DNA of 64,000 nt from Burkholderia plantarii (GTDB lineage: Bacteria; Pseudomonadota; Gammaproteobacteria; Burkholderiales; Burkholderiaceae), in contig NZ_CP007212.1 in NCBI RefSeq assembly GCF_001411805.1, positions 3,224,001 to 3,288,000 on the forward strand, written 5' to 3'. The notes under the pieces were generated by a model. The model was not told the origin of the DNA. It saw nothing but the letters and a program-made list of their open reading frames with translations, and did not search any database. The translations under genes were made by a program, and so were the position numbers. Positions 52,141 to 61,418 of this stretch are shown here, one piece after another (position 1 is the first letter of the stretch; the number at the start of each line of letters is the position of its first letter).

Positions 52141-53970
52141 ATGCCAGCCCTCATCGAAGACTACGCGCTCGTCGGAGACGGCCATACGGCCGCCCTCATC
52201 TCACGCGACGGCTCGGTCGACTGGCTCTGCTGGCCCCGCTTCGATTCGGGCGCCTGCTTCGCCGCGCTGGTCGGCACGCCCGATCACGGCCGCTGGCTGA
52301 TCCGTCCCGCGGCCGACGCGAAGATCCTGTCGAGCACGCGCCGTTATCGCGGCGAGACGCTGATCCTCGAAACCGACTACGAATGCGAGACGGGCGCCGT
52401 CACCGTGATCGACTTCATGCCGCCCGGCAACGGCTGGTCGGAACTCGTGCGGATCGTGGTCGGCAAGCGCGGCCACGTACCGATGCAGATGGAACTGGTG
52501 CTGCGTTTCGACTACGGCTTCTCGATCCCGTGGGTCACGCGCCTGCCGCGCGAGGCGGGCATGAAGGCGATCGCCGGCCCCGACACGGTGGTGCTGCGCA
52601 CGCCCGTCAAGCTGGCCGGCGAGAACCTGCGCACCGTCGCCGAGTTCACCGTGCATGCCGAGGAACGCGTGCCGTTCTCGCTCGGCTACGCGCCGTCGCA
52701 CCTGCGCCCGCCGCCCGCGCGCGAGCCGCTGTCGATGCTCGCGCGCACCGAGAACCACTGGCTCGAATGGTCGTCGCGCTGTCCGGTCCAGGGCCGCTAC
52801 GCGGCCGCCGTGCGCCGCTCGCTGATCACGCTGAAGGCGCTCGCCTACGAACCGACCGGCGGCATCGTGGCCGCGCCCACCACCTCGCTGCCCGAGCAGC
52901 TGGGCGGCACGCGCAACTGGGACTACCGCTACTGCTGGCTGCGCGACGCCACCATCACGCTGCTCGCGCTGATGCGCGCCGGCTACTACGACGAGGCGCG
53001 CGCGTGGCGCGCCTGGCTCGGCCGCGTGATGGCGGGCTCGCCCGAGCAGATCCAGATCATGTACGGCATCGCCGGCGAGCGGCGCCTGCCCGAGATGGAG
53101 CTTGGCTGGCTGCCCGGCTACCAGAACTCGAAGCCGGTACGGATCGGCAACAACGCGGCCGACCAGCTCCAGCTCGACGTGTTCGGCGAGGTGATGTCGG
53201 CACTGCACCTGGCGCGCGTGGGCGGCCTGCAGGCCGACGACACGGTCTGGTCGGTGCAGTGCACGCTGCTCACCCACCTCGAGAAAATCTGGCGCGAACC
53301 CGACGAAGGGATCTGGGAGACGCGCGGCGGCCGCAAGCACTTCACGTTCTCGAAGATCATGGCCTGGGTCGCGTTCGATCGCGCGATCAAGTCGGCCGAG
53401 CAGTTCCGGCTGTCCGCACCGCTCGATCACTGGCGCGAGCTGCGCGACGTGATCCATGCCGACGTCTGCGAGAACGCCTGGAACGAGCGCAAGCAGGCGT
53501 TCACGCAGAGCTACGGCAGCGACGAACTCGACGCGAGCGTGCTGATGCTGCCGATGGTGGGCTTCCTGCCGCCGTCGGACCCGCGCGTGGCGACCACCGT
53601 CGAGGCGATCGAGCGCGAGTTGCTGCACGGCGGCTTCGTGATGCGCTATCGCACCACCGACTTCGACGACGGCCTGCCGCCCGGCGAGGGCACGTTCCTC
53701 GCCTGCAGCTTCTGGCTCGTCGACAACTACGCGCTGCTCGGCCGGATCGACGACGCGCACCGGCTGTTCCGCCGGCTGCTCTCGCTCGCCAACGATCTCG
53801 GCCTGCTCGCCGAGGAATACGATCCGGTCGAGGGGCGACTGGTCGGCAATTTCCCGCAGGCGTTCTCGCACGTCGCGCTCGTGCATACGGCGATGAACCT
53901 GATGCACCACGAGGAGGAAATGGCGCAGGCGGCCGGCCAGCCGATCGCGATGGAAACCGACGGCCGCTGA
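52141..53970 (+). CDS. Glycoside hydrolase family 15 protein
   Basis: A 609-residue cytoplasmic (alpha/alpha)6-barrel enzyme with an N-terminal beta-domain. Family features include IEDYALVGDGHTAALISRDG, TRNWDYRYCWLRDATITLLA and EEYDPVEGRLVGNFPQAFSH. GH15 covers glucoamylases, glucodextranases and some trehalases; these bacterial members are often trehalose- or glucan-degrading but the substrate is unproven. GGAG lies eleven bases before the ATG. It is divergent from the lactonase gene. Confidence 0.88.
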   Translation: MPALIEDYALVGDGHTAALISRDGSVDWLCWPRFDSGACFAALVGTPDHGRWLIRPAADAKILSSTRRYRGETLILETDYECETGAVTVIDFMPPGNGWSELVRIVVGKRGHVPMQMELVLRFDYGFSIPWVTRLPREAGMKAIAGPDTVVLRTPVKLAGENLRTVAEFTVHAEERVPFSLGYAPSHLRPPPAREPLSMLARTENHWLEWSSRCPVQGRYAAAVRRSLITLKALAYEPTGGIVAAPTTSLPEQLGGTRNWDYRYCWLRDATITLLALMRAGYYDEARAWRAWLGRVMAGSPEQIQIMYGIAGERRLPEMELGWLPGYQNSKPVRIGNNAADQLQLDVFGEVMSALHLARVGGLQADDTVWSVQCTLLTHLEKIWREPDEGIWETRGGRKHFTFSKIMAWVAFDRAIKSAEQFRLSAPLDHWRELRDVIHADVCENAWNERKQAFTQSYGSDELDASVLMLPMVGFLPPSDPRVATTVEAIERELLHGGFVMRYRTTDFDDGLPPGEGTFLACSFWLVDNYALLGRIDDAHRLFRRLLSLANDLGLLAEEYDPVEGRLVGNFPQAFSHVALVHTAMNLMHHEEEMAQAAGQPIAMETDGR

Positions 53971-54283
53971 GCCGCGCGGCCGGGGTGAACGGCCGGCGTC
54001 CGCGAGCCGGGCGCCGGCCGAGCCGGGCCGCCGGGACCTGGCCCGGGCTCCCCTGGCGCACGCTCGCCGGCCCACGGTTTCACGACGCCGGCGTGTCGTC
54101 CCGACGATTCGCGAAAGCACGGAAAATCAGGTGATCTCCGGGAAAATGCTGCATTGCGGCAAAGCCGGGAACCCGCTATGATCGACGCGACTGGCCGGCC
54201 GCCCAGCGCGATCCGGCCCCGGACCCACAACGCGCCGCGGCATCGAGCGCCGCTCCCGCGTCGTCCTCCCCTCGGGAGCCTTC
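53971..54283 (+). promoter_or_regulatory. 313-base region before phaZ with a candidate promoter
   Basis: Most of the gap has no recognisable content. Near 54154-54182, TTGCGG and TATGAT are 17 bases apart, about 100 bases before the phaZ ATG, a plausible sigma-70 promoter. CTGC-ATT-GCGG just around the -35 is one base from the CTGC-N3-GCAG pattern described for the PHB regulator PhaR in alpha-proteobacteria; this may be coincidence. Confidence 0.35.
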
Positions 54284-55804
54284 ATGCTCTATCAAATGCA
54301 CGAATTCCAGCGCGCGCTGCTGAGCCCGCTGACCGCCTGGGCACAGGCCGCCTCCAAGTCGTTCGCGAATCCTTCCAGCCCGCTTTCGCTGATGCCGGGC
54401 GCGACGCGCTGGGCCGCCGCCTACGAACTGCTGTACCGGCTCGGCAAGGATTACGAAAAGCCCGAATTCAACCTGCACCAGATCGAGAAGGACGGCCATC
54501 ACATTCCGATCGTCGAGCAGACCGTGATCGAGAAGCCGTTCTGCCGCCTGCTGCGCTTCAAGCGCTTCGCCGACGATTCGGTGGCGGTCGGCCAGCTCAA
54601 GGAGGAGCCGGTGGTGCTGGTCTGCGCGCCCCTGTCGGGTCACCACTCGACGCTGCTGCGCGATACGGTGCGCACGCTGCTGCAGGACCACAAGGTCTAT
54701 ATCACCGACTGGATCGACGCGCGCATGGTGCCGGTCGAGACCGGCCCGTTCCATCTCGACGACTACGTCGACTACATCCAGGAATTCATCCGCCACATCG
54801 GCGCACGCAACCTGCACGTGATCTCGGTGTGCCAGCCGACGGTGCCGGTGCTCGCGGCGATCTCGCTGATGGCGAGCCGCGGCGAACCCACGCCGCTGAC
54901 GATGACGATGATGGGCGGCCCGATCGACGCGCGCAGGAGCCCGACCTCGGTCAACTCGCTCGCCACCAACCATTCGCTCGCGTGGTTCGAGAACAACGTG
55001 ATCCACACGGTACCGGCCAACTATCCGGGCGAGGGCCGCCACGTCTATCCGGGCTTCCTGCAGCACACCGGCTTCGTCGCGATGAATCCGGAACGCCACG
55101 CGCAATCGCACTGGGATTTCTACCAGAGCCTGCTGCGCGGCGACGAGGACGACGCCGAGGCGCACCGCCGCTTCTACGACGAATACAACGCCGTGCTCGA
55201 CATGGCCGCCGAGTATTACCTCGACACGATCCGCATCGTGTTCCAGGAGTTCGGCCTCGCCGAGGGCACCTGGCAGGTGCGCGGCGAACGCGTGAATCCG
55301 GCCGACATCGGCGAGACAGCGCTGATGACGATCGAGGGCGAACTCGACGACATCTCGGGCAGCGGCCAGACCCACGCCGCGCAGGCGCTCTGCACCGGCA
55401 TTCCGGCCGAGCACCGCCGCAACCTGACCGCCGAGAAGTGCGGCCACTACGGGATCTTCTCGGGCCGGCGCTGGCGCACCATCATCTATCCGCAGCTGCG
55501 CGAGTTCATCCGCGAGCATCAGCCCGTGACGAAGACCCCGGCCGGCTCGCCGCCCGTCGCGCCCGGCAGCGACGACGCCGAACCGGTGACGCCGGCCGCC
55601 GCCGCGCCGGCCACGGCCGGTGCGAGCCCGCACGGCACGGCATCGAGCGCGGCACGCAACGCGGCGCCCAAGCGCGGCACGCCGGCCGCGCGTCGCGCGT
55701 CTCAAGTGAGCGCGAAATCGGCGGCGAAGTCGGCCGTGGCCAAGCCCGCCGCCAAGCAGGCCGCGCCGAAGGCCGCCTCGCCGCGCGCCCGCAAGCCGGC
55801 CTGA
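54284..55804 (+). CDS. phaZ: Intracellular poly(3-hydroxybutyrate) depolymerase with basic tail
   Basis: A 506-residue depolymerase that mobilises PHB granules in the cytoplasm. The catalytic Cys is residue 183 in HVISVCQPTVPV, the same number as in the Ralstonia PhaZa1 enzyme, and KCGHYGIFSGRRW carries the His. The catalytic part ends near 413, the family's normal length. The remaining about 93 residues form an Ala/Lys/Pro/Arg-rich tail like histone H1 or AlgP. GGGAG lies five bases before the ATG. The tail may bind DNA or granule-associated proteins. Confidence 0.93.
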   Translation: MLYQMHEFQRALLSPLTAWAQAASKSFANPSSPLSLMPGATRWAAAYELLYRLGKDYEKPEFNLHQIEKDGHHIPIVEQTVIEKPFCRLLRFKRFADDSVAVGQLKEEPVVLVCAPLSGHHSTLLRDTVRTLLQDHKVYITDWIDARMVPVETGPFHLDDYVDYIQEFIRHIGARNLHVISVCQPTVPVLAAISLMASRGEPTPLTMTMMGGPIDARRSPTSVNSLATNHSLAWFENNVIHTVPANYPGEGRHVYPGFLQHTGFVAMNPERHAQSHWDFYQSLLRGDEDDAEAHRRFYDEYNAVLDMAAEYYLDTIRIVFQEFGLAEGTWQVRGERVNPADIGETALMTIEGELDDISGSGQTHAAQALCTGIPAEHRRNLTAEKCGHYGIFSGRRWRTIIYPQLREFIREHQPVTKTPAGSPPVAPGSDDAEPVTPAAAAPATAGASPHGTASSAARNAAPKRGTPAARRASQVSAKSAAKSAVAKPAAKQAAPKAASPRARKPA

Positions 55805-55958
55805 CGCGGGCGCTAGCCCGCCATCGCCAGCGCGGCAGCGAAACGCCGCCGCGCATTGTTCACCATCACGCGCCGCCCGGCCTCGAGAGCCGCGCGGCGC
55901 GTGGTGTTTGACAGGCAGGCAAAGCCGGCGAGCGGAACGGCGCGCCGGCGGGGCGCCG

Positions 55959-56591
55959 TCAGCGGCGCAGCAGGTAGGCGAGCAGGATGTCGGTGTTCAT
56001 CCGCACGATCGCGTTGCGTTCGTCCTCGGTGCTGAAATCGCGGCCGAGCATCGCGGCGAGCGTGTAGCGGTTCGACACGATGTAGTAGCCGAGCCCGGAC
56101 AGCGTCACGTAGAAACGCAGCGGATCGACGTCGGAGCGAAACAGCCCGGCGCTCTGCCCGCGTGCGAGCACGTTGCCGAGCGTCTGCACGAGCGGCGAGA
56201 TCATCTCGCGGATGCGCGGCGACTTCAGCATGTAGCGCGCCTCGTGCAGGTTCTCGTTGTTGACGAGCCGCAGCAGCTCCGGATGATCCCTGTAGTAATC
56301 CCAAATGAAATGCGCCAGACGCGTGACGGCATCCACCGGCGGCACGCCGTCGAAATCGAGCACGCGCTCGGCTTCGTTGAGGGCGGAAAACGCGTGTTCG
56401 AGCACGGCGGTAAACAACTGCTCCTTGCTACCGAAGTAGTAATAGAGCATGCGTTCATTGGTTTCGGCGCGCCGGGCGATCTGGTCGACGCGGGCACCGA
56501 ATAGGCCCCCGCTCGCAAACTCCTCGGCGGCGGCCAGCAGGATACGGCGCCGCGTTCCTTCGGGATCTCTTTTGATTTTCGGCTGAGTCAT
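55959..56591 (-). CDS. TetR-family transcriptional regulator
   Basis: A 210-residue repressor-type protein. The helix-turn-helix lies in RRRILLAAAEEFASGGLFGARVDQIARRAETNERMLYYYFGSKEQLF (about 14-60), followed by an all-helical ligand domain. The ligand and targets are unknown. A palindrome TATGCGCATA (56716-56725) in the upstream gap could be its operator and overlaps a CATAAT that may be its own -10. Neighbours phaZ (convergent) and rsxB (divergent) are possible targets. Confidence 0.9.
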   Translation of the reverse strand: MTQPKIKRDPEGTRRRILLAAAEEFASGGLFGARVDQIARRAETNERMLYYYFGSKEQLFTAVLEHAFSALNEAERVLDFDGVPPVDAVTRLAHFIWDYYRDHPELLRLVNNENLHEARYMLKSPRIREMISPLVQTLGNVLARGQSAGLFRSDVDPLRFYVTLSGLGYYIVSNRYTLAAMLGRDFSTEDERNAIVRMNTDILLAYLLRR

Positions 56592-56833
56592 GAGTTGGGC
56601 TCGCGTGGATCCTGTCGGCTCGTGCCGGCAATGCCTCGTCGTCTCCGGCACCGGCGCGGGCAAGGCCGGATAGGCGTCGCGCCCTGCTGCGGTCGAGCAG
56701 AAAATGCGCCTTGATTATGCGCATAGCCGCTGCCGAGCGCAAGGTAGGAAATCGGCGATAATTGCGCCTTGACGAACGATTCGGGCCGCGCCGAACCCCA
56801 CCCGCCCGGCGCGCGCCACCCCACGCAGTCACC

Positions 56834-57694
56834 GTGACCGACACCAGAAAACTCGCGGATCGCATCGAAGATCTGCTGCCTCAGACGCAATGCACGAAGT
56901 GCGGCTACGACGGCTGTCGTCCGTATGCCGAGGCGATCGCCGCCGGCAGCGCCGGCTACAACCAGTGCCCGCCCGGCGGCCATCAGGGCATCGAACGCCT
57001 CGCCGCGCTGCTCGGCAAGCCCGTGATCCCGCTCGCCGTCGAGCACGGCGAGGAACACCCGCGCCTGCTCGCCGTGATCGACGAACAGCTCTGCATCGGC
57101 TGCACGCTCTGCATGCAGGCCTGCCCGGTGGACGCGATCGTCGGTGCGCCGAAGCAGATGCATACGGTGGTGGCCGCGCTCTGCACCGGCTGCGATCTCT
57201 GCGTGCCGCCGTGCCCGGTCGACTGCATCGCGCTGATTCCGGTCACGGGCGAGCGCACCGGCTGGGATGCCTGGAGCCAGCAGCAGGCCGACGACGCGCG
57301 CGCGCGCCACGACCGGCGCCTCGCGCGCCAGCGCCGCGAGCGCGAAGCGGCCGAGGCGCGTGCCGCGGCCCGGCGCGCGGCCAGCGCGACGAGTACGGCC
57401 GGTGCCGCCGGCGCGGACGCCGCGAACAGCGCGCCCGCCGACGATCCCGAAGCGAAGAAACGCGCGATCATCGCGGCCGCGCTCGAGCGAGCGCGCAAGA
57501 AGAAGGAAGAACTGGCCGCACTCGGCAACGCGCCGAAGAACACCGAGAACGTGAGCCCGGCCGTGCAGGCGCAGATCGACGCCGCCGAAGCACGCCGCCG
57601 GCGCATCGAACAGGAACGTCGCGCGGCCGACGCCGCGCCCGACGTCGATCATCCCGACGGCACGCCGCCCGCCTCCGAGCCTCGCGACGCATGA
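56834..57694 (+). CDS. rsxB: RnfB/RsxB-type iron-sulfur protein
   Basis: About 286 residues. The N-terminal four-Cys motif CTKCGYDGC...C and two 4Fe-4S ferredoxin motifs ([14 protein letters not shown] and [15 protein letters not shown]) match RsxB/RnfB. The N-terminal membrane helix of typical RnfB is missing, so it should be soluble or peripheral. A long Ala/Arg/Glu-rich helical tail (about 155-286) follows. The GTG at 56834 is preferred; the longer TTG version adds Arg/Pro-rich residues. No other rsx genes are nearby. Its stop overlaps nth as ATGA. Confidence 0.88.
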   Translation: MTDTRKLADRIEDLLPQTQCTKCGYDGCRPYAEAIAAGSAGYNQCPPGGHQGIERLAALLGKPVIPLAVEHGEEHPRLLAVIDEQLCIGCTLCMQACPVDAIVGAPKQMHTVVAALCTGCDLCVPPCPVDCIALIPVTGERTGWDAWSQQQADDARARHDRRLARQRREREAAEARAAARRAASATSTAGAAGADAANSAPADDPEAKKRAIIAAALERARKKKEELAALGNAPKNTENVSPAVQAQIDAAEARRRRIEQERRAADAAPDVDHPDGTPPASEPRDA

Positions 57695-58335
57695 ACCCGA
57701 AGAAACGCCACGCGATCTACGAAACGCTGCGGAGCCTGAACCCGCATCCGACCACGGAACTCGAGTACTCGACGCCGTTCGAGTTGCTGATCGCGGTGAT
57801 GCTGTCGGCGCAGGCCACCGACGTGTCGGTCAACAAGGCGATGCGCCGGATGTTCCCGGTGGCGAACACGCCCGCGCAGGTACTCGCGCTCGGCGAGGAG
57901 GGCGTCACCGACTACATCAAGACGATCGGCCTGTATCGCACCAAGGCGAAGAACGTCGTCGCGACCTGCCGGATTCTGCTCGACCAGTACGGCGGCGAGG
58001 TGCCGGCCGATCGCGAGGCGCTCGAAGGCCTGCCCGGGGTGGGGCGCAAGACCGCCAACGTGGTGTTGAACACGGCGTTCGGCCACCCGACCATCGCCGT
58101 CGATACGCATATCTTCCGCGTCGCGAACCGCACCGGGCTCGCGCCCGGCAAGGACGTGCGCGCCGTCGAGGCGGCGCTCGAGAAATTCACGCCGGCCGAG
58201 TTCCGCCAGGACGCGCACCACTGGCTGATCCTGCACGGCCGCTACGTCTGCAAGGCGCGCCGCCCCGAGTGCTGGCACTGCGCGATCGAGCCGCTCTGCG
58301 AATTCAAACCGAAGACGCCGCCGCCGCTCGAATAG
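57691..58335 (+). CDS. nth: Endonuclease III
   Basis: A 214-residue DNA glycosylase/AP lyase removing oxidised pyrimidines. The helix-hairpin-helix [17 protein letters not shown] with the catalytic Lys, the catalytic Asp in [12 protein letters not shown], and the four-Cys 4Fe-4S loop ([17 protein letters not shown]) are intact. It is coupled to rsxB by a four-base overlap; in E. coli nth also ends the rsx operon. Confidence 0.97.
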   Translation: MNPKKRHAIYETLRSLNPHPTTELEYSTPFELLIAVMLSAQATDVSVNKAMRRMFPVANTPAQVLALGEEGVTDYIKTIGLYRTKAKNVVATCRILLDQYGGEVPADREALEGLPGVGRKTANVVLNTAFGHPTIAVDTHIFRVANRTGLAPGKDVRAVEAALEKFTPAEFRQDAHHWLILHGRYVCKARRPECWHCAIEPLCEFKPKTPPPLE

Positions 58336-58757
58336 GCGCGCGCCAGCCGTGATCCGTCGAGTCACCGGGCCGGCTTCGGCTGGCGACCGATCCCGCGGTT
58401 CCATCCCGAAGTTCCATCAATTCGGATTCCGATCGATCCGCACTGCGTCTCGCGCGCGGTGTCGGACACCGCGCGTGCTGCAATGCAGTGAAGACGCGAT
58501 GCGTCGCGCCGATCCGTCGATACCGACGCTCCCGTTCGGCCGCCCGCGCGGAACGGCCGGTGGCACCCGGCGAGCGCCGCGCATCCGCGCCACGTCAGCC
58601 CGCTTCGCCCGAATCGCGCGCGAACCCGGCGGCCGGTGCCGGCCGCGCCTCCGGGCGGCACGCCGGCGGCCCCTCGCGGCGCGCCGGCAGCCCCCGGCAA
58701 GCCGGCGTAGAATGGCCGTTTCGCGCGGCATGCCGCGGCGCACCAGAGTCCCCCATC
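58336..58757. other. 422-base gap with a nested inverted repeat
   Basis: Between nth and the DUF1841 gene lies a perfect 11-base inverted repeat with one central base (CGCGCGGTGTC-G-GACACCGCGCG, 58453-58475). It is nested inside CACTGC (58441) and GCAGTG (58485). No T-run follows it. The rest shows no ORF with a family match and no clear promoter. Confidence 0.5.
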
Positions 58758-59192
58758 ATGTTCAATCCGAGCCGCGACGAAGTCCGTCGCTTCTTCACCG
58801 ACGCCCGCCGCAAGCAGCGCAAGGGCGAGATCCTCACGCCGCTGGAAGCGATCGCCGCCGACTGGATCGTCGAGCATCCTGAATACCACGCGGAACTCGA
58901 CGACGACGAAAGCGCCGGCACGCGCGAATATCCGCCCGAAAGCGGCCGCACCAATCCGTTCCTGCACCTGTCGATGCATCTCGCGATCAGCGAGCAACTG
59001 TCGATCGACCAGCCGCCCGGCATCCGCGCCGCCCACGAGCGGCTCGCCGCGCGCCTGCCGTCGGCGCACGACGCGCAGCACGCAATCATGGAATGCCTCG
59101 GCGAAACGATCTGGGAAGCGCAGCGCACCAACACGCCGCCCGACACCGACGCCTACCTGCAGCGCATCCTGCGCCGCGCCTCGCGCGACTGA
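58758..59192 (+). CDS. DUF1841-family protein
   Basis: A 144-residue soluble protein of a conserved beta-proteobacterial family. It opens FNPSRDEVRRFFTDARRK and contains NPFLHLSMHLAISEQLSIDQP, the most characteristic segment. No catalytic motif is clear and the function is unknown. The frame is open far upstream, but only the part from the ATG at 58758 resembles the family. Confidence 0.88.
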   Translation: MFNPSRDEVRRFFTDARRKQRKGEILTPLEAIAADWIVEHPEYHAELDDDESAGTREYPPESGRTNPFLHLSMHLAISEQLSIDQPPGIRAAHERLAARLPSAHDAQHAIMECLGETIWEAQRTNTPPDTDAYLQRILRRASRD

Positions 59193-59302
59193 CGCGGCCC
59201 TCCACGCGGCCCTCGCGTGCGCCGCGCCGCCCCGGGCGATCACGAAATCATCGGGCAGTCACGAACTCAGGCGCACGCACGCGCGCCCCATCCCGGCCGC
59301 GC

Positions 59303-59330
59303 CAAAAAAATGCCCCGCCAGGCGGGGCAT
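59303..59330 (-). terminator. Intrinsic terminator of the cytochrome c pair
   Basis: On the minus strand ATGCCCCGCC pairs with GGCGGGGCAT around one base, directly followed by seven Ts. It lies about 47 bases after the stop of the downstream cytochrome gene. Confidence 0.88.
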
Positions 59331-59376
59331 CGCGCCGATCATCGCCAGGCCGGCGGCCGGCCGGCGCCGCGCGTCG

Positions 59377-59745
59377 TCATTTCTTGAACACCAGGCTGCC
59401 CGGCAGCGTCTCCAGATAGGCGGCGATGTCCTTCATGTCGTTGACCGACAGGCTCTGCACCTGCGCGCGCATGATCGCGTTGTTGCGGCCGAGCATCGGG
59501 TTGTCGAGCCCCATCTGGTACTGGCGCATCGCCCAGACCAGGTAGTCGGCGTGCTGCCCCGCGAGGCGCGGATATTCGGCATTGATCGGGTTGTCGAAGG
59601 TGGCGCCGTGGCAGGCGGCGCAGTTGTGCGACTCGACGAGTTGCTTGCCCTTGGCCGCGTCGGCCGCGTGCGCGGTGCCCGCCGCGAAACAGGCGGCCAG
59701 CGCGAGCGCCGCCGCGGTGCGGAATGCCGGTTGAAGCGTGTTCAT
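59377..59745 (-). CDS. Periplasmic monoheme cytochrome c
   Basis: A 122-residue protein with a signal peptide (AAGTAHA, cleavage about 27) and one heme site CAACH (42-46). PNPMLGRNNAI-like Met-containing residues (DNPMLGRNNAIM) may give the axial Met. MKDIAAYLETL near the end is usual for class I cytochromes such as c553/c4 domains. It should carry electrons in the periplasm, probably to a terminal oxidase. AGGAG lies five bases before the ATG. It follows the second cytochrome by 39 bases. Confidence 0.92.
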   Translation of the reverse strand: MNTLQPAFRTAAALALAACFAAGTAHAADAAKGKQLVESHNCAACHGATFDNPINAEYPRLAGQHADYLVWAMRQYQMGLDNPMLGRNNAIMRAQVQSLSVNDMKDIAAYLETLPGSLVFKK

Positions 59746-59784
59746 GAGGGCTCCTGTCCTGCTGAGCAAAGGCCAGCGCAGGCG

Positions 59785-60144
59785 TCACTTGTAGGGATTG
59801 GTCTTCGAATCGGGCTTGCGGGACGCGTAGTACGCGGCGAGGTCCGCGATGTCCTGGTCGCTGAGCGACGCCGCGATCGCGTTCATCGACGCGAAATGGC
59901 GGTCCTTCTTCCGGTACGCCTTCAGCGCGTTTTCCAGGTATTGCTGATTCTGTCCGCCGATCAGCGGCACCCGGTACACCTCCGGATACGCCGTGCGGTA
60001 GTCTTCGATGCCATGACAGCCGATGCACATCGCAGCCTTGCTGGCCCCGTTTTCCGGGTTGCCCACCACCCCAGCCGCCTGCGAGGTGGCCGACAGCGCC
60101 ATGAGCGCCGCGGCCACGACCTGTTTGCCGACGAATTTGTTCAT
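59785..60144 (-). CDS. Periplasmic monoheme cytochrome c
   Basis: A 119-residue protein with a signal peptide (cleavage near SQAAG, residue 23) and one heme site CIGCH (40-44). HFASMNAIAASLSDQDIADLAAYYAS contains the likely axial Met and the final helix. With the next gene it forms a pair that resembles the two halves of the diheme cytochrome c4 as separate proteins. It is divergent from the moxR gene. Confidence 0.92.
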   Translation of the reverse strand: MNKFVGKQVVAAALMALSATSQAAGVVGNPENGASKAAMCIGCHGIEDYRTAYPEVYRVPLIGGQNQQYLENALKAYRKKDRHFASMNAIAASLSDQDIADLAAYYASRKPDSKTNPYK

Positions 60145-60414
60145 AGCTTGTACCTAGCTTGAGGGGAAAACCTGTCGCCCGGTAAGGCAACGGACCGCGT
60201 CATTTTGCTTATAGGTGAGACACGCGGGCCGAAAGTCGGCCGATTGTACCGCGCTGCCGACGACGCAGTCCACCCGTGCCGACCGCACCCTCAAGCCCGC
60301 CGTCGACAGGCCGCGAGGCCCCGGCCCGACAGCGCCGCAACGATAGCAAGCGACGCGCCGACGCAACAGCGCTTCTGACTTATACTGGGATTTTTCGCCC
60401 GGAAATCCGCCGCC

Positions 60415-61257
<843 letters not shown>

Positions 61258-61286
61258 CCGGCCGCCGCGCCCGAGGAGAGCCCGCC

Positions 61287-61418
61287 ATGTCCCGCCGCGC
61301 TTTCGTGACACTCGCCCAGGCCGTGTACGCACCGGCCGGGACGCGCGCCGCGAGGCCGGCCGGCGGCACCCTCCCCACCAGCGGCGGCAGGCCCGACGCC
61401 CGGAGGCCGCGATGCTGA
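61287..61418 (+). CDS. Candidate 43-residue ORF between moxR and the VWA gene
   Basis: A short ORF (MSRRAFVTLAQAVYAPAG...) with an AGGAGA site seven bases before its ATG. Its TGA lies just inside the start of the VWA gene (ATGCTGA). The product is Arg/Ala/Pro/Gly-rich with no recognised family. It may be a real peptide, a coupling leader for the VWA gene, or chance in GC-rich sequence. Confidence 0.3.
   Translation: MSRRAFVTLAQAVYAPAGTRAARPAGGTLPTSGGRPDARRPRC

Noticed and set aside
54150..54165. PhaR-type operator before phaZ
   Set aside because: One mismatch in a short motif known mainly from alpha-proteobacteria is too weak to call as a feature; mentioned only as a possibility.
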